Assembly (NCBI GenBank): GCA_021161135.1
Contig: JAGHBD010000070.1
Span: 1 to 9,505, forward strand
Length of the DNA stretch: 9,505 nucleotides
Source: Thermoplasmata archaeon
Lineage (GTDB): Archaea; Thermoplasmatota; E2; UBA202; JdFR-43
Direction: 5' to 3'
Each line of letters opens with the position of its first letter. Position 1 is the stretch's first letter. A program made the translations under genes and the position numbers. Below the pieces are notes generated by a model, which saw only the letters and a program-made list of their open reading frames with translations, made no database searches and was not told where the DNA came from. Positions 1 through 5,838 of the stretch are shown here, one piece after another.

Positions 1-530
1 AACCAAGTGAAGATGGCGCCGCCCATCGCCGTGCTTCGCTTACTAAAGGCGCATGACATGAGCATCGCTATTGCTATGAAAACCATGCCAAGGAGGATGG
101 AGGCAAGGATGAAAATGAAATAATCACCCCATTCCACACCCTTCACATTTATGCCTATAACTATGCCTGCAACGCCGAAGCCCACAAAATTTGCGAGGGC
201 CATAACTGCAGATAAGCCGATGAACTTTCCTGCAAGTATCTCTTCTCTTTTAACAGGATATGAAAGAATAAGCTCTAAGGAGCCCCGCTCCTTTTCACCC
301 ACAATTGATGCATATCCAAGCATAAGACCTATTATAGGAATAAGAAGGGTTACCAGATTAATCATTCCTACTATCGTCGCCTCCAAATCCTGCCAGCCCA
401 CACTCCTCATCGATCCGAAATATGATATTACAAGCGTTAGAATGGCAAAGATGGCGGAAGTTGCGATAATCCATTTATTTCGCCAGTTGTCCATAATTTC
501 TTTTTTCGCTACAGCAATTATCTCATTCAT
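1..530 (-). CDS. ABC-2 type transporter permease, NosY-like (partial, 3' end outside window)
   Basis: This is the membrane subunit of an ABC exporter, partner of the ATPase encoded just upstream. I translated it by hand: 176 codons are open from ATG at 530 to the left edge with no stop. The protein starts MNEIIAVAKKEIMDNWRNKW. Likely membrane segments lie at residues 20-40, 52-73, 105-127 and 137-159. Between the second and third is GEKERGSLELILSYPVKREE (residues 78-97), the cytoplasmic motif typical of NosY and related ABC-2 permeases. Full-length relatives have about six membrane segments, so roughly the last third is missing. The ATG overlaps the ATPase stop by 8 bp (ATGAATGA), and GGTGGTGA at 537-544 gives a ribosome binding site six bases away, so translation is probably coupled. 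The substrate cannot be read from sequence, and no nos genes are visible, so 'NosY-like' describes family, not function. Confidence 0.9.
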   Translation of the reverse strand, partial: MNEIIAVAKKEIMDNWRNKWIIATSAIFAILTLVISYFGSMRSVGWQDLEATIVGMINLVTLLIPIIGLMLGYASIVGEKERGSLELILSYPVKREEILAGKFIGLSAVMALANFVGFGVAGIVIGINVKGVEWGDYFIFILASILLGMVFIAIAMLMSCAFSKRSTAMGGAIFTW

Positions 531-1425
531 TTTCCTTCACCACCTTTACAAATATTTCCTCCAGTGTCGGCTCAACAGTCTTGAAATCAATGATTTTTCC
601 GCCCGCCTGCTCGACAGCATTTATTATCGCTAGTTTAGCAGAAGGAGGACATGTTACTTCAAGAACATTTCCATCGAGTTTTGCATCCTTAACAGATTTG
701 ATTTCCTTAACGAGGCTTAGAATTCTTGAGGAAGGGCGCTGGAGCTCTATTCGAAGCTTTGGCTGGATATCCAATTTTTTACTTAACTCTTCCACACTAT
801 CCACTGCCACAATCTTACCCCTATTTATTATTGCCACTCTATCGCTCAGCTCCTGCACTTCCGAGAGGATATGAGATGAAAGGAAAATTGTTGCTCCTCT
901 CTCATTCAGCTCTTTTATCTTTTTCCTTATTTCGTATGCACCGAGTGCATCCAAACCAGTTGTTGGCTCATCTAAGATAAGGAGTTTTGGCTTCCCTAAC
1001 AGACACTGTGCAAAGCCCAGCCGCTGAACCATACCTTTAGAAAACTCCCCTACCTTGCGATTAGCATCTTTTTCAAGCCCTACTTCTTTTAACAGCGACA
1101 TTAAATCCGCATTTTCCACACCCTTCAATTCAGCCAAAAACTGGAGGGTCTGCAGGGCTGTGAGATTATCATAAAAAGCAACATTTTCGGGGAGATATCC
1201 TATAAACTTTTTAATCTCCTTCTCGCTTTTTCTTGCATCCATCTCATTTATTTTTATCTTCCCCTCATAGTTTATTAGTCCGAGAATCGCCTTTATTGTT
1301 GTTGTTTTTCCTGCTCCGTTGGGGCCAAGTAATGCAAAGATTTCTCCTTCCTCGACGCTGAAGGAAATGCCATCAACAGCAACAATACCATCATATTCTT
1401 TCCTAAGACCTTTGACTTCTATCAT
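523..1425 (-). CDS. ABC transporter ATP-binding protein, NosF-like
   Basis: This is the cytoplasmic ATPase that powers the ABC-2 permease encoded next. Numbering from the ATG at 1425 (300 aa): Walker A GPNGAGKT at 34-41, signature FSKGMVQR at 128-135 (a variant of LSGGQ), Walker B LLILDEP at 148-154, D-loop GLD at 157-159, and switch histidine H185 in FLSSHILSEV. The Q-loop region reads GYLPENVAFYDNLT, with no glutamine at the usual place; the LPEN form is familiar from NosF-type ATPases. A C-terminal region (about 223-300) ending PTLEEIFVKVVKE is the usual accessory domain of this export subfamily. The frame is open to a TTG at 1434, but a TATA box at 1446-1454 is centred 25 bp before the ATG at 1425, which fits a leaderless start there and not at the TTG. 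The transported substrate is unknown. Confidence 0.93.
   Translation of the reverse strand: MIEVKGLRKEYDGIVAVDGISFSVEEGEIFALLGPNGAGKTTTIKAILGLINYEGKIKINEMDARKSEKEIKKFIGYLPENVAFYDNLTALQTLQFLAELKGVENADLMSLLKEVGLEKDANRKVGEFSKGMVQRLGFAQCLLGKPKLLILDEPTTGLDALGAYEIRKKIKELNERGATIFLSSHILSEVQELSDRVAIINRGKIVAVDSVEELSKKLDIQPKLRIELQRPSSRILSLVKEIKSVKDAKLDGNVLEVTCPPSAKLAIINAVEQAGGKIIDFKTVEPTLEEIFVKVVKENE
537..544 (-). promoter_or_regulatory. Shine-Dalgarno site of the ABC permease
   Basis: On the minus strand GGTGGTGA matches the archaeal consensus GGAGGTGA at seven of eight positions and ends six bases before the ATG at 530. It lies inside the last codons of the ATPase gene. It supports the 530 start and coupled translation of the two subunits. 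Confidence 0.6.
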
Positions 1426-1445
1426 TTGTTGCAAATTGCTTTGCC

Positions 1446-1454
1446 GTATAATTA
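1446..1454 (-). promoter_or_regulatory. TATA box of the ABC transporter operon
   Basis: Minus-strand TAATTATAC is centred about 25 bp upstream of the ATG at 1425, the spacing expected for an archaeal leaderless transcript. It overlaps the stop codon of the upstream gene (TAA at 1454-1452). The ABC pair could therefore be transcribed both from here and by read-through from the upstream gene. No Shine-Dalgarno sequence precedes the ATG, which also fits a leaderless message. Confidence 0.5.
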
Positions 1455-2144
1455 CTTTTTTCTTTTCTTCAAAATTTCCAGCACAGGCAACTCCTTATCC
1501 AGAATTTCCCAGATTATACCTTTCGGTTTTTCATATGCTCTTTCTGTTTCCACTATTCTCGTTGGAGTAATTATATAGTCGATGGGCACATCATGTTCTT
1601 TCATCGGTATTTCTTCATCTATGACTTGTATATCATGAACTGTTGTAACAACAGGAGTTTCTTCATTAATAATTTCAATTTCCCTTGCAATTGCATATTC
1701 TATGTCGCTATAGCCTCCTCCTTTTCCCACTCTTGCTCCTTTTTTATTTACAGCCACACTTCCTGCAACAACCAAATCAACTTTTTTCATTTCCCATGGA
1801 TAAACCGGTTTTCCATATCTAAAAGCCCCTCTTATTGTAGATGCCTGCCGTGCAATCGCCTTTCCATGAATCTCTATGAAACATTTTTCCTTTTTCAGGC
1901 GAGGAACAGCCATATATATTGTCTTTCCCTCTTGTAAAGCAGCAAGCCTTACAAATTTTTGTGGGCTATCTGGATTACATTTTATTACTCTTGCTTTTTT
2001 CCATATCTCCATGCTTCGTAGCCTCTCCGCCGCCACATCGGCATTTATAAAATTTGGTATTCTGCCATAGGGTGGAGGGAAAGTTGATATACCCTTCTCT
2101 TCCATCTTTTTCCATATTCTTTCCCTAATAGTCTGCTTGTCCAT
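1452..2144 (-). CDS. 5-formyltetrahydrofolate cyclo-ligase-like protein (COG0212, MTHFSD-like)
   Basis: The family includes 5-formyltetrahydrofolate cyclo-ligase, which uses ATP to turn 5-formyl-THF into 5,10-methenyl-THF. This 230-aa protein carries the nucleotide-binding loop GARVGKGGGYSDIEYA at about 136-151, with VTTVHDIQV (167-175) and HDVPIDYIITPTRIVET (184-200) after it. The N-terminus (IRERIWKKMEEKGISTFPPP...RIPNF) resembles the animal MTHFSD and archaeal branch more than the shorter bacterial enzyme. The frame is open to an ATG at 2180, but the TATA box at 2165-2173 would fall inside that version. The ATG at 2144 lies 25 bp from the TATA centre and begins where the family does, so I chose it. 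Comparative genomics has linked some COG0212 paralogs to thiamin metabolism, so the exact substrate is uncertain. The gene ends 26 bp before the ABC ATPase. Confidence 0.85.
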   Translation of the reverse strand: MDKQTIRERIWKKMEEKGISTFPPPYGRIPNFINADVAAERLRSMEIWKKARVIKCNPDSPQKFVRLAALQEGKTIYMAVPRLKKEKCFIEIHGKAIARQASTIRGAFRYGKPVYPWEMKKVDLVVAGSVAVNKKGARVGKGGGYSDIEYAIAREIEIINEETPVVTTVHDIQVIDEEIPMKEHDVPIDYIITPTRIVETERAYEKPKGIIWEILDKELPVLEILKKRKK

Positions 2145-2164
2145 TGAATGTATATCCCAGAAAA

Positions 2165-2173
2165 CTTTATAAA
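2165..2173 (-). promoter_or_regulatory. TATA box of the COG0212 gene
   Basis: Minus-strand TTTATAAAG is centred at 2169, 25 bp before the ATG at 2144. This is a textbook archaeal TATA box position for a leaderless transcript, and it is the main reason for preferring 2144 over the in-frame ATG at 2180. Confidence 0.6.
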
Positions 2174-2190
2174 TTAGCATCCAATTTATT

Positions 2191-2211
2191 AACGTTCATA
2201 TAATGAACGTT
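2191..2211. promoter_or_regulatory. Perfect 9-3-9 palindrome, probable operator
   Basis: Arms AACGTTCAT (2191-2199) and ATGAACGTT (2203-2211) are exact reverse complements around the trinucleotide ATA. The dyad lies between two divergent genes, 17-37 bp before the radical SAM start. Two readings fit. Its centre (CATATAAT) may be the TATA box, 27 bp before the ATG at 2228. Alternatively the TATA box is TTTATTA (about 2185-2191) and the dyad covers the stretch between TATA and transcription start. Both are classic positions for an archaeal repressor. The arms end exactly, with no further pairing outside. Confidence 0.6.
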
Positions 2212-2215
2212 CTAT

Positions 2216-2223
2216 GGAGGGAT
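2216..2223 (+). promoter_or_regulatory. Shine-Dalgarno site of the radical SAM gene
   Basis: GGAGGGAT resembles the archaeal GGAGGTGAT consensus; its GGAGG core ends seven bases before the ATG at 2228. This is unusual here because most other operon-leading genes in the window look leaderless. It suggests this message has a short leader, which favours a TATA box near 2187 over one inside the palindrome. Confidence 0.5.
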
Positions 2224-2227
2224 GTAA

Positions 2228-3508
2228 ATGAGAATATTGCTTGTTCAACCAGCTGTGAAAGAAAATATGGGGTTGATTGATCACCTCCTCTTCAGATTCT
2301 CTATTTTTCCGCCTTTTACCCTTCAGCAAATTGCTGCTCTAACGCCAGATGAACATGAAGTAAAGATAATAGATGAAAACAGACAGAAATTGAAAATCGA
2401 AGGAAAATATGATTTGGTTGGCATAACCTGCTTTACCGCCAATGCCCCCCGTGCTTATGAAATAGCAGACAAATTTCGTAAAAAGGGCATAAAAGTTGTT
2501 CTCGGCGGCTATCATCCGAGTGCATTGCCTGAAGAGGCGAGGCAGCATGCAGATGCAGTTGTAATAGGAGAGGCAGAGGAAATATGGAGGGATTTATTAA
2601 TGGATGCTGAAGAAGATAGGTTAAAACCTTTTTATAGAGGAAGGCCAGATAATCTGGCAGATGTTCCAGCCCCAAAAAGAGATGGCTTCTCTCTTACAGC
2701 CTCAATACAAGCTACGAGAGGATGCCCAAATGGTTGTGAGTTTTGTGCTTTATCAAAGATGGAGGGAAGGAAATACAGGAAAAAACCTATCGAAAAAGTT
2801 ATAGAGGAAATTGAGGGAACAAAACACGAGGCAATAATATTCTATGATGCCTCACTTACAATCGATATAAAATATACAAAAGAACTATTTAGGAGGATGA
2901 AGGGGTTAAATAAAAAATTTGCATGCTTTGGAAACGCTAATATGCTTAAGAATGAAGAGCTTCTGGAACTGGCAAGAGAAGCTGGATGTGTGTTATGGTC
3001 AATTGGTTTCGAAACTATCTCCCAAGAAACGATGAATAAATTGGGCAAAAGGTATAAGATTAAAGAATATCCTGAGATAATAAGAGAAATAAGAGAGCAT
3101 GGTATGGCTGTTATTGGCTCCTTCGTATTTGGTTTCGATGAGGACACGCCAGATGTTTTTGAGAGGACGCTTGCAGAAATTGAAGGATGGGAGTTAGATT
3201 CGGCGGGCTTTTGCATACTCACACCTTTTCCAGGAACAAAACTTTTTGATAGATTGAATGAAGAAGGGAGGATACTTACGAGGGACTGGAGAAAATATAC
3301 AACAGAGAATGTTGTTTTTATGCCCAGAAATATGAAGCCGCATGAGCTAGAAGAAGGTGTCAAATATGTTTCAAAGGAATTTTTCTCTCCTTTAAAAATA
3401 CTTAAAAGGACGCTTGGCAGCGTTTCTCTCGGATTCTTCCCTTTTCTCGGAAACTATTTCTGGAATTTTTCTATGAGGCGCTTCTACAGAAAGGAGTTAG
3501 GAATATAA
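2228..3508 (+). CDS. B12-binding-domain radical SAM protein
   Basis: This 426-aa protein has an N-terminal Rossmann-like cobalamin-binding domain (about 1-140; MRILLVQPAV at the start, GGYHPSALPEEA at 93-104, VIGEAEE at 112-118) and a radical SAM domain (about 155-345). The [4Fe-4S]/SAM motif is CPNGCEFC, with cysteines 166, 170 and 173. FYDASLTIDIKYTKELF (205-221) and FGFDEDTPDVFERTL (301-315) are typical of this class. The DxHxxG cobalamin-ligating motif of B12-dependent mutases is absent, as is usual in this family. A C-terminal part (about 375-426) ends in an aromatic, basic tail. Family members catalyse methylations, ring contractions and cyclisations in lipid, cofactor and natural-product pathways; nothing here identifies the substrate. 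Its stop is directly followed by the start of an iron-sulfur DUF362 protein, an obvious candidate redox partner. Confidence 0.9.
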   Translation: MRILLVQPAVKENMGLIDHLLFRFSIFPPFTLQQIAALTPDEHEVKIIDENRQKLKIEGKYDLVGITCFTANAPRAYEIADKFRKKGIKVVLGGYHPSALPEEARQHADAVVIGEAEEIWRDLLMDAEEDRLKPFYRGRPDNLADVPAPKRDGFSLTASIQATRGCPNGCEFCALSKMEGRKYRKKPIEKVIEEIEGTKHEAIIFYDASLTIDIKYTKELFRRMKGLNKKFACFGNANMLKNEELLELAREAGCVLWSIGFETISQETMNKLGKRYKIKEYPEIIREIREHGMAVIGSFVFGFDEDTPDVFERTLAEIEGWELDSAGFCILTPFPGTKLFDRLNEEGRILTRDWRKYTTENVVFMPRNMKPHELEEGVKYVSKEFFSPLKILKRTLGSVSLGFFPFLGNYFWNFSMRRFYRKELGI

Positions 3509-4573
3509 ATGGATGGAGAATATGAAATCATGGTTGCAGTTTATTTCAAATCTGCATCCACACCGTTTGCAAAAGATGCTTTGCATGTGGCAATAAAAAA
3601 GCTTATGGAGAAGATAAATGTTATTGAAAAGGGAGATATAGTTGCGGTCAAGCTTCATATGGGTGAGCTTGGAAACATTGGTTACATCCGCCCTATTTTT
3701 GTACGCAGGGTTGTTGAGTTTATCAGGGAGCAGGGAGGAAAGCCTTTCATTACAGATACAACAACGCTGTACGGAGGACATAGAGGGAATGCCATCGATT
3801 ATTTAATGGCAGCTGCCATAAATGGCTTTAGCATTGCTTCAATGAATTGCCCTGTAATAATAGCTGACGGTCTCCTCGGAAAAGATGAGAAGATTGTTGA
3901 ATTGAATGGAAATAAAATAGCGATTGCGAAAGCCATTATGGAAGCTGACTGCCTCATAACATTGAGTCACTTTAAAGGACATGGAATGGCAGGATTTGGA
4001 GGAGCAATTAAAAATCTTGGCATGGGCTGCTGCAGCAAGGCTGGCAAGATATGGCAGCATGAAGTGAGCAAGCCACTGTATGATGAAAATAAATGCATTC
4101 TGTGCAGAAAATGCCTTACTTTCTGTCCTGCAGGAGCAATTTATGAGGAAGATGGGCATATAAGGATTGATTATACAAAATGTGCCGGTTGCGGTGCCTG
4201 CACTGTGCTGTGCGAGCAGGGCTGCTTTTATCTAACCAATGAAATAGCCAGCGAGTTCCAAAGAAGGGTTGCGATGGCGGCGAAGGCGGCACTGAAGAAA
4301 TTTGGAGGGAAAGTTGCTTTCATGAACTTTTTGCTTGATATAACACCTCGTTGCGACTGCTGCTCATTTGCCGACAAGCCAGTTATTGATGACATTGGTA
4401 TTCTTGCTTCAAATGATGCTGTCGCGATTGATAAGGCATCCTATGATTTAGTTTGCAGAGTTGCTGGAAGAGATATTTTTAATGAAATACATGGGATAGA
4501 TGGAACTGTGCAAATAGAGGAGGGAGAAAAGCTGGGGATAGGTAGCAGAAAGTATGAAATGATGGAAATCTAA
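3509..4573 (+). CDS. DUF362 protein with two [4Fe-4S] ferredoxin motifs (COG2768-like)
   Basis: The 354-aa protein has a DUF362 domain interrupted by a ferredoxin module. The module carries two cluster motifs: cysteines 196, 199, 202 and 206 (CILCRKCLTFCP) and 225, 228, 231 and 235 (CAGCGACTVLC). DUF362 hallmarks are VAVKLHMGE (45-53), TDTTTLYGG (82-90), SHFKGHGMAGFGGAIKNLGMG (153-173) and, after the ferredoxin, DITPRCDC (278-285) and DIGILASNDAVAIDKAS (295-311). Extra cysteines at 174/175 and 282/284/285 could bind another metal; that is inference. There is no signal peptide, so it should be cytoplasmic. The biochemical function of DUF362 is not established. The ATG at 3509 follows the preceding stop directly, with a weak AGGA six bases upstream; a second in-frame ATG at 3530 (MVAVYFKS) also fits family starts. 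It overlaps the converging gene by 4 bp. Confidence 0.88.
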   Translation: MDGEYEIMVAVYFKSASTPFAKDALHVAIKKLMEKINVIEKGDIVAVKLHMGELGNIGYIRPIFVRRVVEFIREQGGKPFITDTTTLYGGHRGNAIDYLMAAAINGFSIASMNCPVIIADGLLGKDEKIVELNGNKIAIAKAIMEADCLITLSHFKGHGMAGFGGAIKNLGMGCCSKAGKIWQHEVSKPLYDENKCILCRKCLTFCPAGAIYEEDGHIRIDYTKCAGCGACTVLCEQGCFYLTNEIASEFQRRVAMAAKAALKKFGGKVAFMNFLLDITPRCDCCSFADKPVIDDIGILASNDAVAIDKASYDLVCRVAGRDIFNEIHGIDGTVQIEEGEKLGIGSRKYEMMEI

Positions 4574-5730
4574 TATTTCATATTGATGATGAAAACATCC
4601 TGTCTCCCAGTTGCCTCATTTCCTGCAGCGTCATAAACAACAACCTTTATCTCATGTTGCCCTATAGAAAACTCATTCCATTCCCATTCATACGGTGCTT
4701 CATCATCCACTTTTCTCAAACTATTGTCCAAATAAAATTCAACTAATTTCACACCAGCCATGTTGTCGCTGCATTCTGCTCTCACAGTAATATTTCCTAT
4801 AATAATGGCTGTATCAGATGATATTAACTTCCTGCCAAAAAGATAGATGCCTTCGTCCGGGTATATTTTCGCTTCTGGAGGAGTCATATCAATTTTTATT
4901 TCTTGCTGCTTTGGCATTTCTGAATTGCCAGCAAAATCTACCGAAAAATACTGGAAATTGTGAATACCTTCCCCAACGCTTATATTTCCTGCATATTCTT
5001 TCCACTCCCCACCATCTATTCTGTAAAATGTTTTATTTACTCCAGATATGTTATCGCTTGGCATAAGAACAACGTCAACAACTTTATTATACCATCCATT
5101 TTCAGCTTGAGTTGAAATATTGAAAATTGTATGGGGGGCTGTTTTATCTATTTTTATTTCAACACCCTTCACCATTTCAGCATTACCAGAGACATCGATA
5201 GAGTAGTATTCTAAAAGATGTTCTCCCTCACCAGTTAAAATAAATGGTTCTGTATATGCACTCCAGTTATTGCCGTCGATTCTATAATATGTGGATTTGA
5301 TTCCCGAAATATTATCTATAGCTGAAAGTTCTATTTCCACATTACTCACATACCATCCATTTTTGCCATTGGGTGTTGGAACAGGAACATATGTGGTGAA
5401 AGGAGGAGTGACATCAATGAAAATGGTGTGACTCGTGGAGTTCATCATTCCTTCATCATCTTTTACTGTAAGAGAAACTTCGTATATTCCCTCTGATGCA
5501 TAAGTATGATTTGCTTCCATACCGTATGCGATGCTTCCGTCTCCAAAGTCCCATGTGTAATTGGTAATGAAACCATCTGGATCATAGCTCAAACTGCCAT
5601 TAACCGTAATATCATAGTCATTTACTTCGTATGAAAACCCAGCGATGGGCGGCACCGAGGCAGCCTGCAGTGGATATATACAGGCAATGACAAATAGTAA
5701 TACTGACAGATACACTATCCCATTATTCAT
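4570..5730 (-). CDS. Secreted PKD and Ig-like repeat protein
   Basis: This 386-aa protein begins with a signal peptide (hydrophobic residues about 5-22, cleavage probably near A23/A24). A PKD domain follows (about 28-106, with WDFGDG at 60-65). Next come two homologous Ig-like modules (about 108-195 and 197-285), sharing NGWY, DNISG, YRIDG and DxxGN motifs 87 residues apart. A final Ig-like module (about 286-383) has EFYLDNSLRKVDD and VYDAAGNEA. No C-terminal membrane anchor, sorting motif or catalytic domain is visible, so it is probably released or held on the cell surface by other contacts. Eleven N-X-S/T sequons (for example N44, N57, N140, N227, N313) suggest heavy glycosylation. A TATA-like CATAAAAAAA 24 bp upstream supports a leaderless start at 5730. 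Such modules usually mediate binding or adhesion; the specific role is unknown. Its TAG overlaps the TAA of the converging DUF362 gene. Confidence 0.85.
   Translation of the reverse strand: MNNGIVYLSVLLFVIACIYPLQAASVPPIAGFSYEVNDYDITVNGSLSYDPDGFITNYTWDFGDGSIAYGMEANHTYASEGIYEVSLTVKDDEGMMNSTSHTIFIDVTPPFTTYVPVPTPNGKNGWYVSNVEIELSAIDNISGIKSTYYRIDGNNWSAYTEPFILTGEGEHLLEYYSIDVSGNAEMVKGVEIKIDKTAPHTIFNISTQAENGWYNKVVDVVLMPSDNISGVNKTFYRIDGGEWKEYAGNISVGEGIHNFQYFSVDFAGNSEMPKQQEIKIDMTPPEAKIYPDEGIYLFGRKLISSDTAIIIGNITVRAECSDNMAGVKLVEFYLDNSLRKVDDEAPYEWEWNEFSIGQHEIKVVVYDAAGNEATGRQDVFIINMKY
4876..5361 (-). repeat. Tandem Ig-like module repeat inside the PKD protein gene
   Basis: Residues 124-199 and 211-285 are two copies of one module. 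NGWY at 124 and 211 and DNISG at 139 and 226 are 87 residues (261 bp) apart. The copies share STYYRIDG/KTFYRIDG, the GEGEH/GEGIH turn, the EYYSIDVSGN/QYFSVDFAGN strand and a closing EIKID. They have diverged enough that the duplication looks old. This module type resembles the OmpL47-type beta-barrel/Ig-like repeats that are common in archaeal surface proteins. Confidence 0.75.
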
Positions 5731-5748
5731 GGAAACTTATCCCTTTCA

Positions 5749-5758
5749 TTTTTTTATG
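5749..5758 (-). promoter_or_regulatory. TATA-like box of the PKD protein gene
   Basis: Minus-strand CATAAAAAAA is centred about 24 bp before the ATG at 5730. There is no well-placed Shine-Dalgarno sequence, so a leaderless transcript is likely. The half-site array at 5762-5792 begins four bases further upstream, where the BRE/TFB contact would be. Confidence 0.4.
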
Positions 5759-5761
5759 CTT

Positions 5762-5792
5762 TTTGGTACAAATCTTTGGTTGGGTACCAAAG
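5762..5792. promoter_or_regulatory. Half-site array TTTGGTAC / CTTTGGTT / GTACCAAAG, probable operator
   Basis: TTTGGTAC (5762-5769) is the exact reverse complement of GTACCAAA (5784-5791), with centres 22 bp apart (two helical turns). A third site in direct orientation, CTTTGGT (5774-5780), is the exact reverse complement of ACCAAAG (5786-5792) around a 5-bp spacer. The same inverted half-site can therefore pair with either direct copy. The array lies between the TATA boxes of the divergent PKD and aminotransferase genes, so one factor bound here could control both. A separate 8-bp palindrome, TTTGCAAA, follows at 5794-5801. Confidence 0.55.
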
Positions 5793-5806
5793 TTTTGCAA
5801 ACCACT

Positions 5807-5816
5807 AAATATATAT
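5807..5816 (+). promoter_or_regulatory. TATA box of the aminotransferase-FKBP operon
   Basis: AAATATATAT is centred about 27 bp before the ATG at 5839. No Shine-Dalgarno sequence precedes that ATG, so the transcript is probably leaderless. An ATG at 5828 opens only a four-codon frame and is not a competing start. Confidence 0.55.
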
Positions 5817-5838
5817 TTCCCTTAGCAATGCAATTTTC

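Noticed and set aside
151..633. Plus-strand open frame of 160 codons over the ABC permease and ATPase ends
   Set aside because: It lies antisense to two well-supported genes, has no family features, and low-complexity Ser/Pro/Ile content typical of a shadow frame.
523..1425. Nitrous oxide reductase maturation system (nosFY)
   Set aside because: The subunits resemble NosF and NosY, but no nosZ, nosD or nosL is visible, and ABC-2 exporters of this class serve many substrates.
1426..1434. TTG at 1434 as start of the ABC ATPase
   Set aside because: The TATA box would then be only about 16 bp upstream; the ATG at 1425 has normal spacing and begins at the usual family N-terminus (MIEVKGLRK).
2145..2180. 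ATG at 2180 as start of the COG0212 gene
   Set aside because: It would put the TATA box inside the coding sequence and add 12 residues not seen in the family.
2842..3363. Minus-strand open frame of 173 codons inside the radical SAM gene
   Set aside because: It is antisense to the radical SAM core domain, rich in serine and leucine as expected from reversed coding sequence, and has no start signals.
4876..5361. Recent tandem duplication or phase-variable repeat in the PKD gene
   Set aside because: The two modules share only scattered motifs at protein level and differ widely in DNA, so the duplication is old and cannot slip readily.
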